Shown here: positions 1-10,900 of the stretch, in pieces | How the letters are laid out: each line of letters starts with the position of its first letter | Numbering within the stretch: the first letter of the stretch is position 1 | NCBI GenBank assembly: GCA_030761205.1 | Contig: JAULJL010000028.1 | Coordinates: 11,390,001 to 11,454,000 of the forward strand | Source: Fremontodendron californicum | Taxonomy: Eukaryota > Streptophyta > Magnoliopsida > Malvales > Malvaceae | Length of the DNA stretch: 64,000 nucleotides | Reading direction: 5' to 3' | Position numbers and translations under genes: made by a program | The notes under the pieces: model-generated | The model's input: only the letters and a program-made list of their open reading frames with translations | Databases searched by the model: none | Told to the model about the DNA's origin: nothing

Positions 1-240
1 CACATGTAACTCAACAGGAGCCTGCACGTGGACAACCTCACAAGGGTCGTTTAGGTAGGAAGAATAACATAAAAAACTTTGGTTCTGATACCATGTTAAG
101 CATTCAACCTAAAATCAATTGGTAATAGGTGGACGGATCCAACCTGAATATAAGACCACAGGAAACTTAAGAATTAATAGATGTAGAATAACATTACTTA
201 ACATCAATGACTTACAGGATCAAAATTTCTGTTTTAACAG
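1..240 (-). repeat. Intron segment with a copia-like primer-binding-site remnant
   Basis: This lies upstream of the acceptor of the valine-tRNA ligase exon and is read as intron. Positions 82-93 (GTTCTGATACCA) are the reverse complement of a near-canonical copia primer binding site, which pairs with initiator Met tRNA, and are followed at 94 by TGTTAAG. That is the arrangement expected at the edge of a minus-strand copia LTR. Neither the LTR end nor any coding part is visible, so this is a tentative call. Confidence 0.35.
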
Positions 241-412
241 GCAGCAGGAGAAGTTGAAGAAGATCATGAATGCATCAGGGTATCAAGAAAAAGTTCCATC
301 TCATATCCAAGAAGAGAATGTCACAAAGCTGGCAAAACTTCTCCAGGAATTCGAGTTTTTCAAAAAAGAAAGCGAAAGAATGGAATCCGAATCGCAGCAT
401 CAACAGGAGTAA
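241..412 (+). CDS. Valine-tRNA ligase, C-terminal exon (partial)
   Basis: This is the last coding exon of a valyl-tRNA synthetase whose other exons lie left of the window. The enzyme charges tRNA-Val and, in plants, the cytosolic/mitochondrial form ends in a long coiled-coil arm. The exon follows a pyrimidine-rich acceptor ending at 240 and stops with TAA at 410-412, giving about 57 residues. Recognisable pieces are QEKLKKIMNASGYQEKVPSH and, further on, LLQEFEFFKKESERM; the charged, heptad-like composition fits the C-terminal tRNA-binding coiled coil of class I ValRS. Frame is open to the acceptor with no lesion. I recognise the family from the conserved NASGYQEKVP stretch. Whether the whole gene is intact cannot be judged from one exon. 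Confidence 0.75.
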
Positions 413-618
413 GGATAACCTCTTTTAAGTTTCTCAGTTGAATGATAATTGGATGGCATACATTGTTTTTCTTTGTAATGATTGTTTTGTTACTGTCTGA
501 ACCTCACCTATACAGTGTCTGTTTTAACTTTGATGCTTGCCATGTTTGTCATGCAAGAGTTTCCCAGTTAATCCTATGAAAACCTTTTTAGCAGTACTTA
601 CAGTAGTATAGTTAGTGT

Positions 619-847
619 TAGTTCTGGCAATATTGGACACGACAGATTACACGACACGGAAAAAATAATTAAAACATGACACGAAATACGACACGACATG
701 AAAAAAAACACGGACACGAAACGAATACACGAACATGTTAAAATCTATAAACACGTTAAAACTTATATAAATATAAAACACTTTAAACACGATTATGACA
801 CGAGAAAATAAATAAGCACGATACGAATACAGGAATTGCTAGGTCTA
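619..847. mobile_element. hAT-type MITE, family B (229 bp)
   Basis: The element runs from TAGTTCTGGCAAT to a terminus whose reverse complement is TAGACCTAGCAAT. It is flanked by the perfect 8-bp target duplication GTTAGTGT at 611-618 and 848-855. The interior is rich in cgtgtc/gacacg motifs and has no coding capacity. Related copies lie at 28603-28799, 33693-33912, about 34490-34735 and about 50399-50634. Confidence 0.85.
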
Positions 848-855
848 GTTAGTGT

Positions 856-2002
856 ATGTCATTAAATTTTACTTGTTTTATGAATTTTGAATTGATTTTT
901 TTCCCTTTATTAGACCTTTTAAAATAAAAGGAGAAATATATTTTTCTTTTCATTTATTTAATTAAAATTTAAACTATTTTAAGATTTATTTTTTTGTCGG
1001 CTCATATTTTTAAGAGTGCGTTTGAATGAAAAATTTAAAACAGAGATTTTTATTTTTTGAGAGATTTTTAAAATTTTAAAATAAAATTATTTTTTTTTGA
1101 TAAAATAAAATAAAAATTAGAATTGTCAAAAATTTTGAAATTTAAAAGAGTGATATTGTGGATCAAAATCTTTTTTCAAATAGAATTTTTATTATTTTCA
1201 ATTTTAATTACAAAATTTTATTTTAATTTTTTTTCATCTCATTAATATCTATATATTTTTATAAATTTAATGACAATTATATTTCATATTTTCCTATCTC
1301 TAATATCATTATTTTACTATTATAATTATGTTTTTATTTCATTAAATTTCAATTTCAAAATTGATTTTTTTTAAATATATACTATTATTTTGATATAATG
1401 CATTTTAAAATATTTTCATTTCAAAAATAATTTTCAAAATTTCAACATTTTAATCGTTGATACTTGGTTGCTGATACTTGGTTGCCATGAAAGCCTATGT
1501 TTTTGGGAGAAAACATGTTAAGTGAATTGAGAGTTTTCTTTCATTTCACAATTTAATTGGTCCTTGGGTTATCTTTTTTGGTGTATCTATATTTAAAATT
1601 GATTTTTTTTTTAAATAGATACTTTTAAAAACAAATAATAATTTTGTATTTATTTTCTTTATTATATATGTAGTTACTTATTTTTTAATTAACTCATATT
1701 AATTATATAATAATAAAATTTATATATTTATATATTTATTATATAATAATAAAATTTATTTATTATATTAAATTAAAAAAAAAATTAAAATGAAAAAGAA
1801 AAAGAAAAGAAAAGAGGTTAAATTTAAGTTATAAAAATATTATCATCCTTGCATTGCCATAAGGATAAAAAAAGGAATCAAGGGCATGTTGGAAACATTC
1901 AACCGGTGGGAGGTGATTATTTTTCAGGACCTTAAATATGTAACTAACCCTTCTCTTTTACAAGCAAAAGAAAGTCTACCTTGGAAGTTGGTGTAATGGT
2001 GT
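856..2002. other. AT-rich intergenic DNA with a Tourist-like remnant
   Basis: No gene is visible. Around 1012-1450 the sequence begins with a GAGTGCGTTTG terminus and is rich in short A/T runs. It resembles the Tourist-like element in the first Pumilio intron (13685-14441) but is more degraded. The remainder is low-complexity A+T. Confidence 0.4.
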
Positions 2003-2310
2003 TAGACCTGTCCATGGCCCGTATTGGATCGAGCTTGGACAATAATTTTTAAGCTTTGGGTCGATCCCGTTCGGCCCGAATCATTATTAATTAAATAAAA
2101 AATATTTTTTATTTAAATTTAATTATAAAATATATATATATATATATTAATATAAAAATAAAAATAAAAATAAAAATAATTTTTTAATATTTTATTAATT
2201 TATGAATGGTGAAACAAGCTTACAAGCTGGTCCGAGTCCAGCCCGAAACAGGCTTAGGCAAGCAAATTTTTTTTCTTCCTGTCCGCGACTCCGACCCATG
2301 GACAGATCTA
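2003..2310. mobile_element. hAT-type MITE, family C (308 bp)
   Basis: The termini are TAGACCTGTCCATGG and, in reverse complement, TAGATCTGTCCATGG. They are flanked by AATGGTGT (1995-2002) and ATTGGTGT (2311-2318), an 8-bp target duplication with one mismatch. The subterminal regions are GC-rich and the core is AT-rich and non-coding. Other copies: 32336-32623, 37043-37599, 49437-49696 and 50090-50356. Confidence 0.85.
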
Positions 2311-2364
2311 ATTGGTGTCTATTTATACTTACCATGTCATGGTTTTAGAGATGAATTTCACATT

Positions 2365-2770
2365 TAGGAGTCATGAATTTTACATTGACTGTATATTAAA
2401 GTTCGAATGGATATATAAATGTTACACCATTTTCAACCTGTAAGTCGCCTTTTGTAGACAAAACTGTGAGACCCAATAGACCAAAACAAACAATTTTCTT
2501 GCAGGTTGATGTGAACCGTGACATTAGTATCAAAGCCGATTTTGGGAGCAATAGCGATGTGACACTGAAGATAATAAACTCTCATTAGAATGAAAAAGGA
2601 TGTCATGATCCTAAAGAGAAACCATGGATCTTACATTTGTTATGTACTAAAATTCGAATGAATATATAAATATTCACACCATCTTCAACCTATTTTTGAA
2701 GACAAAACAATAAAATCTAATAAACTAAAATGGATAATACCTCATAAGTTGATGTGAACCATGATACCAT
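2365..2770. repeat. Diverged direct repeat (two copies of about 150 bp)
   Basis: Two diverged copies lie at about 2370-2525 and 2625-2768. Both contain an attcgaatggatatataaat-like segment, then an acaaaac...aata(g/a)acc/aaaa block, then gttgatgtgaacc(g/a)tga. They look like fragments of an old dispersed element, possibly LTR sequence; the class is not assignable. Confidence 0.5.
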
Positions 2771-2799
2771 GCCAGCTTCAAACCTCTATGAAGCTCTGA

Positions 2800-3302
2800 C
2801 TTTGCTACATGTCATCCAATGCAAAGTAACAATGGAATTGCCTAGAGAGCAAGAAAGATTACCACATGAATATTCCAAATCCCTTCTTTTTTTTTTCTTT
2901 CTTTTTCATAAAATCCACACATTTCAAAACAGTTACAGTAAATAATTTTACAACATCAGGAAGGGCTTCCTTCAAAGTTCCAAGTAATCCCTCTGAATAC
3001 ATTGCAATCTCCTACAAAGAATTCGATTTTTCCTTTTTCTTTTTCCAAATGGAATAATTATGCTACACAAACATAATAAGCACAGATATACAAATATTTA
3101 CTGGTTGAACACTATAAACCCAGTCAATAGGCTTTATCATAGGGCTTAGTCATGAGACAACCATCTTTAATCCAGCAGCCCAGGAACCCATATCAAGACT
3201 TTGAACCGTTCAAGGAACAGGCCTTGCCTTGCCTTCACTGCAATGCTTTCCCAGTCTCAACTGCAATTGAAGCAGATCCCCAGACCATTCTTCATGTCTT
3301 TA
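2800..3302 (-). other. Probable 3'UTR of the Pumilio gene
   Basis: This is the sequence immediately downstream, on the minus strand, of the proposed Pumilio stop codon at 3305-3303. It is more complex and less AT-rich than the flanking repeats, as expected of transcribed exon. The true polyadenylation site cannot be fixed from sequence. Confidence 0.4.
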
Positions 3303-6300
3303 TCAAGATCCCGTAGTTTGATTTTCTGTATGCAGGACAAAAACATATACTAAATGGTTAACATTAACTGGTTAAGCAACTTATCCTCAAAGAAACATAG
3401 TATGAGACTATGTTACTCGGACTCGGGTGTGAGTGTTAGATACGAATGTGTCCAACTCGGGTATGTTAAATTTTTTCTAAGTTTTTTCCATGTATTTGGA
3501 GGATCTTTGGAAGGTCATATTCTCATACCCATGTCCGGATATGTATCGGACACGGGTACTTCAAGAAAAATAAAGAGTCGGAGCAACATAGATATGGAAT
3601 ATGACCGGGATATTACCACTTAATTATGTACAATATCTAACCTAAAACCAATCGACAATAAACCTATATCTTCAGCTCTTACCAAGTTTTGCTAACACAA
3701 TGACACAATGATACCAAGTTTTACCAAGTTTTGTTCATCAGAATATTATCAGGATATTCTACCATCATCACCACCACTAAACCACACCCACCCTCCATCA
3801 CCACCTCACTCTACCCATACAACCATCACTAAGGCCATTAGCACCATCGTCGCTATGGCTGCAATACAAAATCACTACTACCAACACCCTTGTAGCATCA
3901 CCATAACCAACCTTTGTAGCATCACCATAACCAACGCCAACAAAATACAACTGCCACCATTATTACCTTTAAAACTTATCACTACCTTCATCATCAGCAA
4001 AAATACAAACATTAGTATCATGATTACTATCGACATCAATACCAAACTATCATCATAATCATCACAACTGTAGCCAATATCACTACATTATTTTTCTAAT
4101 TTTCCTAAGATATATTTTCAAGTTGGTGCAGCTTCATCATTGTTAATAGATGTGTCAATTGGGCGGGGTTGGGTTTGGCTCGAGTCATTTTGGGTAGAAG
4201 GAAATTCGGGTTCTTTCTGGTTCTAGGTTAGGACCTTTCGAGTTTAACACTTAGGTTATTCGGATTTGGGTCATGTCGGAACAAAATTGTTGAGTTTTAA
4301 GTCAAATCAATTTAATTTCGGGTCACTTCGGGTTAGGCTTCTGGATCGTTCAGGTTCAGGTCATTTTAGAATCGGACTATTTCGGGTTCAGGTCATTTTG
4401 GTTTTGGTTTGGACGAGTTCAGGTTGTTGACTTTTTTAGTAAAATCGGGTTGAGTCGAGTTCGAGTTTAGGCGGGTTTTCGGGTCGGATCAGCTTTGACA
4501 GCTCTAATTGTTAATGAAACTTTTTCAGATTTAAGCATTTAACTATCCAACATTTCAATTAAACGTTTCAGCTAAAAATTTCAGCTCTAGAAAATTTTCA
4601 ATTCTTTCAACCTTCAGTTTTACCAAACAGCATCAAGTCTTCTGATGCCTTAGGCAACCAACAAAATACAGAAATAAAGAAAGTGAAATAATAAAAAAAA
4701 ATGGAAACCATACTATTATCTCAAAACACCTAACAGTATATTGATTAGTTCACATGCAAATGATTATTTTCATCAGGAAGTCATGCCCAACAAACTCCTA
4801 TCCTATCCTCTTAAGAGTTCTTAACTACATACTTGCATTCTAGCCACCCAAAACTTCAATGAGGGCCCCCAAGTTCATTTCTCTCAATCATTTTCTTCGT
4901 CCCCATCAAACCCCCCACACAAAAAAAGAAAGGTGCTTTCTTTCTCAGAGACTTCAATACCCTTAAATGGATCGCCCTTTGCTTTTGAAAACTCTTTTTG
5001 TTGCTTTCACTGGATTCTCATGGTTTTGTTTCTTGAAAACTGTTTTTGAAGATTGAACATTGGAAAGATCCTCTCCACTGCTACTAAAAAGTAGTGGAGA
5101 TGTTCATTACTTTCAAACAAATCTAGGGTCAAAATTTTTCCACATCATTTGCCCTCTTTTAATTAATTTTCATCTATCTTCCTACTCAAAAAGGCCACTA
5201 AAATTTCTTCCATAGATTAACTTCAATGTGCATTAATCACACCATTGGATGAAGTATTGAACATCTCCACTACCTTTTAAAAGTGGAGAGGATCCAAAAA
5301 TGAAAAACAGAAAACCATTATTTATCTTCTTGTTAATTGTCATAAAAAATGTTCTCAAAGGAAGCAACCCCCCCCCCCCCCCCCCCCCCGCGGGGAGCTT
5401 CACTTCATTTTTACAAACCTCCCATGATTTTTGTTCTTATCAAGAAAAAAGATTTATTTTTGTTCATAACATCAAGGAACCACAGAAACGCACAAAAAGA
5501 AATTGTCCTTGGGTCCCCAATTGCCTTTGGTTCCTGACAGCTATCTCTGACCACCTCTACCACTAGTTCCACAATCTACCCTGGCTGGCAAAATAAGAAA
5601 CAAATTTATCAACCACCTTCCAACAAATAGATAATTCACAAGCCTCCATTTAAGTCATTGGTGTTGTTTTTCACAGAGAATCTAATGTTTCATTGGCATT
5701 TTTTTCAAGTTACATTTTTTAACACCTTTATCTACTAATGCTCCTTATCATTTTCCCTCCACTCAAATATCATGTTCTTGCACCCCCACCACTCACTTAC
5801 ATTTGTTATTGCTCCCATAATCCATGGTGGCTTTGGAAGCTTTACTTCAAGACAAGATGAGAACAGATTTGAAAATATCAAAAAAGCCATTGGCCTTCAA
5901 AGGGAGAAGCAAACTCATAGGGCTGAAATTGTTAACCAAAATACAACTTCATGGCATAATAAAATATAATTGGAAATGGCATCAAGCTAGAAGCAAGACT
6001 TATGACGAGAAAGGAATATGCCGCAAATTTAAAAGAAATTTAGGAAGCATAAGTAATGCAACGTCACAAACAAGTCAGCAAAATCTAAGAGCACATACCT
6101 TCTCCAAATAGCTGCTCAAACCGAGCAACAATGTGTTTGCCGTAAGTATATTTTTTCAAAGCATGAGCATGCAATCTGATACGACTAAGCAGTATTGCCC
6201 GCTGATTATCTGTACATGTTTCAAAAATCTTCTGGACAACGTAATTAGCAAATTGGTCCTTCATCAGTATCTGGAACACAAAACAATTAAACACGTTAGT

Positions 6301-7857
6301 TAAGATTCAAAATTATCACATCAGATGCGGTAAGTCCTATCAATCAATAAATAATTACATTTTATTTGGATGATTGAATAAAAAGAAAGAATTAAGAGAT
6401 TAACATGGAAATAAACTAGTTTTTTTTTTTTTCATGTCAATCTCAGATTTCCAGGTGATGGAGCAGCCATTGATTCTCTGATTTCTTTCTTCCCAAGAAC
6501 TAGTTTTCTTTTTAATGACACCATTATTGATCATAAGCATTATAAGGACTTACCAATAAATTATCATTCCCCTCAGTATGTCCAACAATCTCCGCAATTA
6601 TTAGTTCTCGTTCAGAAGGACCACCATATTCCAAACATTTCTCAATAACATTTGACCCAAATTTATGCTGGCTCAATTGCACAATATGCCCAGACAACTT
6701 GCTAATAATTTTGCTTCTTTCTTGAGGTTTTCCCTTCTCCACTACGTGCTGCAAATGATATGGCATTTACATTAATAACAACAACTGAAAGAGGAAATGA
6801 GAACAAGAAGGATATCTCACACATGCAGTTGAAGGCGGCACGGAATTAGAAAAATCATTCATTCTTCACATAAAGAACATTGAAGAAAAATGAGAATCAA
6901 CTAAGACATAAAAATCAGAGCATGAACACAAATGAACAGACTTACAAGCACAGGTGCAAAACAACAGACACATTTAGAACAAGTCATAGGATTGAACAGT
7001 GCTTGTGTCATATGGTGTAAGTGTCTGCTGCGTCCCAGACTGGATACATACTAGGGTGATCTTGAGTATATATAGAGTGATGGTCAATTCACCTTAATAG
7101 GGTAGTCTTTTGGGTTGAGGACCAAGCCCATTATAACGGTATCGAAGTCAACCTAGGGGTATATCATGTGGACTTGGCAGAAGTAGAATGCTAGACCATG
7201 CAAGGAGGTGTGAGACTCCATTACGAAGGCATCAGGAATTGGACAGGAGCTGTCATGTGGTGCAGGTGTGAGCTGAGTCCCACATTCATGGAGGTGTGAG
7301 ACTCCTTTATGAAGGCATCAGGAATTGGACAGAAGAGCTGTCATGTGGTGCAGGTGTGAGCTGAGTCCCACATTCATGGAGGTGTGAACTCCAATATGAA
7401 GGCATCAGGAATTGGACAGAAGAGCTGTCATGTGGTGCAGGTGTGAGCTGAATCCCACATTTGGATGTGCTAGGGTGATCTTGGCATGTGGAGATGGGTG
7501 CTTACTTCACCTAATAGCTTACTCTTTTGGGTTGAGGCCTAGGTCTGTGAAAGCTCCCTCCCAGAAATAAGCAAAATCTTGAAGTACAAGACTCACATCC
7601 AAACAGCTTCTCCAAGTACATGCCTTACGTTCATTACCACCAAAAACAAAGCCTAGAAATGCAAAAATTGGAAAAGAAGAATAGTATAAAAAGGGCAGAA
7701 GCTACTCAAGTAAATTGATGTAAGTACCTCATATGACACTTAAAGCAGGCACAGGCGCACAGCCACCGCAGCCTAAGATTTCTATAAAAAATAATGTACT
7801 TTCTGACCTTGTCACTAAATAGGCAAAAACTGCAATTCATTATTCAATGTGCATTAA

Positions 7858-7909
<52 letters not shown>

Positions 7910-10900
7910 GGTAATTATCTTTTCTCGATGGCTTAAGCTTTGACTAAAGCAGGTAAGTTTTTTTCAAGTCAAGTTTTTTTCAAGTCTGCCACTGATCTCT
8001 GGTGCCACAAGAATATTTCAGCAAAAGCAAAAACTAAATAACAATATTAAACTAAAACAACCAACTACTAATTAGTCGCTGATGAAGGACCACTTGATTT
8101 TTAAGTGTATAATTTATAATAGGGTTGGTTTGTGAAATTGCTCTTCATTAAGGACTAGGGTTACATGGGTGTAACTGTAAATACTTTATTTTGTTATTTT
8201 TATTTGGTGATTGGATGTTTGAATATTCAAATTCTCTCTCTCTCCCTCTTCGAAGTGCTGTTTTTTTCTCCTCTCTTTTCTCCATTTCTCTCTACTTTCT
8301 ATCTCTATCCTATCTTCCCTCCCCTTTTAACCTAATTCTCTCTCTTCTACTCAGTTTGTTCTCTTGTGCTGCATCAACGTACCATCAGCTTTGGTGACCA
8401 AACTCTAAATAAAATAAACTAAGACTACATTAGGAAGACAAAGCTTTGTGATTTGAAGCATTGACTACATTGAACAGTGAAAAATATTAACCCAAATTCA
8501 AAAGAAATAAAAAATTCCTGAAAAACAGTTTCATGGGCAAAGAGAAAAAGAATTGTCATTCAAGCATTGAATCCTGATACAATTCTTTTTTTGGAGATGA
8601 AAAAATCATGTCCATATTGCCCAAAATATTTTGGTAATGATGTGACCAACACATTCAACTCAATGTGCCCAAACATCAATCAATACTGTCTGGAATTGGT
8701 AGGCAACAGAACAATTTTGTAAGATATTGATAAGAACCCAGAGCTGTATTTCTTGTTCCAAATAGGTATAAACAGTCAAAATTACATTACTGGTAAGAAT
8801 GGGGCCTTAGCTAGATGGGTACATCAAACATATAAATAATTGCTGGAAGACAATCAAGAAGCAATCACAAATTCCAAAGTTGACAAGACTACCACCACAC
8901 AAATATTATTACAATTGCAACCAAAAAGAAATACTAACCTGGGTAACATAATTCCCATACTGGTCCTGAGCAAGAGAACAAACAGATTCCAAGATTTCAT
9001 CCACTATAAATTGGCATTGCTGCTCATTTGTGCAATGTTCTAAAACCCTCTACAAGAAACCAAAAAGCACAAAACAGCTCCATAGTGTTCCATGGACAAG
9101 AAAAGGATGAAAAAGAAGAAGGAAAGCTCCAGGGCTCCACTGAAGTGTAATCTTACCTGTATTACACGACAACCATAAGGATGTGTAGAAAGTGTTGCCA
9201 CTTGACCACAAAAAGCAGAAATTATAAACCCAATTTTTTCAGTAGGAATACTCTCAATGCACTTTTGTATGACATGGTTGCCATTTTGATCACGTACACA
9301 TCTCAAAACATGTCCATCCAGTTCACGAACAAGCTGAGCTTTTTGTTCAAGGTCAATAACTTCAAGTGCCTAAATGTGCAAGTAAAGTCAAAATTAATTC
9401 CAGCCCCAGAATGGAAAGCAACAAGTTTCAATTCTTACAAGACGCCAAATGCTTGACATCTGCTGAATAAGATAGTTTGACACTTTATAGTGACAATTAT
9501 CTCAGAATAGGAAGCAGAGCAACCTATATTACTTAAAACATCAACAAAAGGCCTCTTGGAAAGAAAATGATAGAGAAAACTGAAAAGAATCACCCCTTGA
9601 AATGGGTGGCAATATATCTATTCCCAGAAATTATGATGTCTTTTAACATCATCTTAAAATAGACATAGCAAGACACAAGCATAGTAAACAACTAACACAC
9701 CACAAGGCAAGACAGTATCGTTATCCAGCATATTGGGTTTAACTATGGTTCAAAGCTGCCTTGTTTTGCTTAATGCAAACGTTATTCAAAGCTCTAATAT
9801 TAGACTATGTAAGACACCTACATGATTAAGATCAGAATGTCTAAGCAATGTAAGAGCTATGCCACCAATCAGCCCAAGCCAACAGATTTCTAATTGTCTT
9901 TGCATCTATGCTAAAGAACAACAGCAAATAACCCCTGCCACTAAAAGAACAAGGGAAAAAACCTGCTATAGGTTAAGAAGGGAACAGATGTGGATACGCA
10001 TACAGAAGTTGCTTTTGCACATGCCAGATGCACAGAAGTTGGGAACTTTTGCATGCCCCACAAAGTAGAAGAAGAGCACAGAAATGTTATATCCAAGGAA
10101 ATTTACATATGTAAACAAATATATGCATGCTAATCCACGAAAATTAAGTTAAGAAATTTAACTATTATAAAAACAGTAAACACTAGTACGCTGGGTCAAT
10201 TTATTAACCAAAGCATACAAGAACTACCATATAGAGTCACCACTGCCAGTGGACTACATGGATTTTAACAATATACTCAGAAGTTTAGCTTCTATTTACA
10301 TAGAAGCAGTACCATAATCTGAGTTTCCGTTAATTAACTGTTTGTTTGTCTATAAATACAGGCAGACAGGTATTGGTGAGTAACACATACATCTGTAAAG
10401 ATGTTGATTTTAAAAGCGAGCAGCCAAGACAACAATATACATTTAGCAGCTTAAAGAAACAGAGAAATGGGATAAAGATGCTTGGCACCCATTATTATGG
10501 TGTATAGATCATAAGTACCTTTTGTATTACACGACAGCCGTACATTTGCAGACTATAATTCAAAATCTGACCAGAAAGCTTATTAGCAAGTTCCTTTCTC
10601 TGCTCAGGGCTTCCATACTCAAAAAACTGCAAATAAGCAATGTAAAACATTAACTGAGAAAACCAAGATGACCAGCAGTTATGTTCGGTGTGGTAGGCCT
10701 TTTTTTTTTTTCCAGAAAGTTTGGTAGGTATTTTGAAACACACCTTCTGAATAACGTAGTTACCAAAGACATCAGTCATTAGTTTGGAAGCATGTGGAAG
10801 AACTTCTTTGAATACAGACGCCTTCTCCTCAACGCTACAATTTTCTAACTTTTGCTGAATAAATCGACTCCCATGTTGATCGGCACTATATTGAAACTTC

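Noticed and set aside
3708..4058. Plus-strand frame rich in Pro, Thr, His and Ile
   Set aside because: It is the translation of an imperfect cca/atc repeat inside a Pumilio intron, with no homology pattern or gene context.
5541..5584. Alternative last Pumilio exon (14 codons after an acceptor at 5585)
   Set aside because: It is phase-compatible, but the 3325-3303 exon gives a better family-like ending. Kept only as a possible alternative 3' end.
7204..7462. CRISPR-like array
   Set aside because: The units are contiguous 86-88-bp tandem copies without spacers, in a plant intron.
8191..8397. Small Ser/Leu-rich plus-strand protein
   Set aside because: It comes from a TC-rich tract within a Pumilio intron, most likely repeat-derived.
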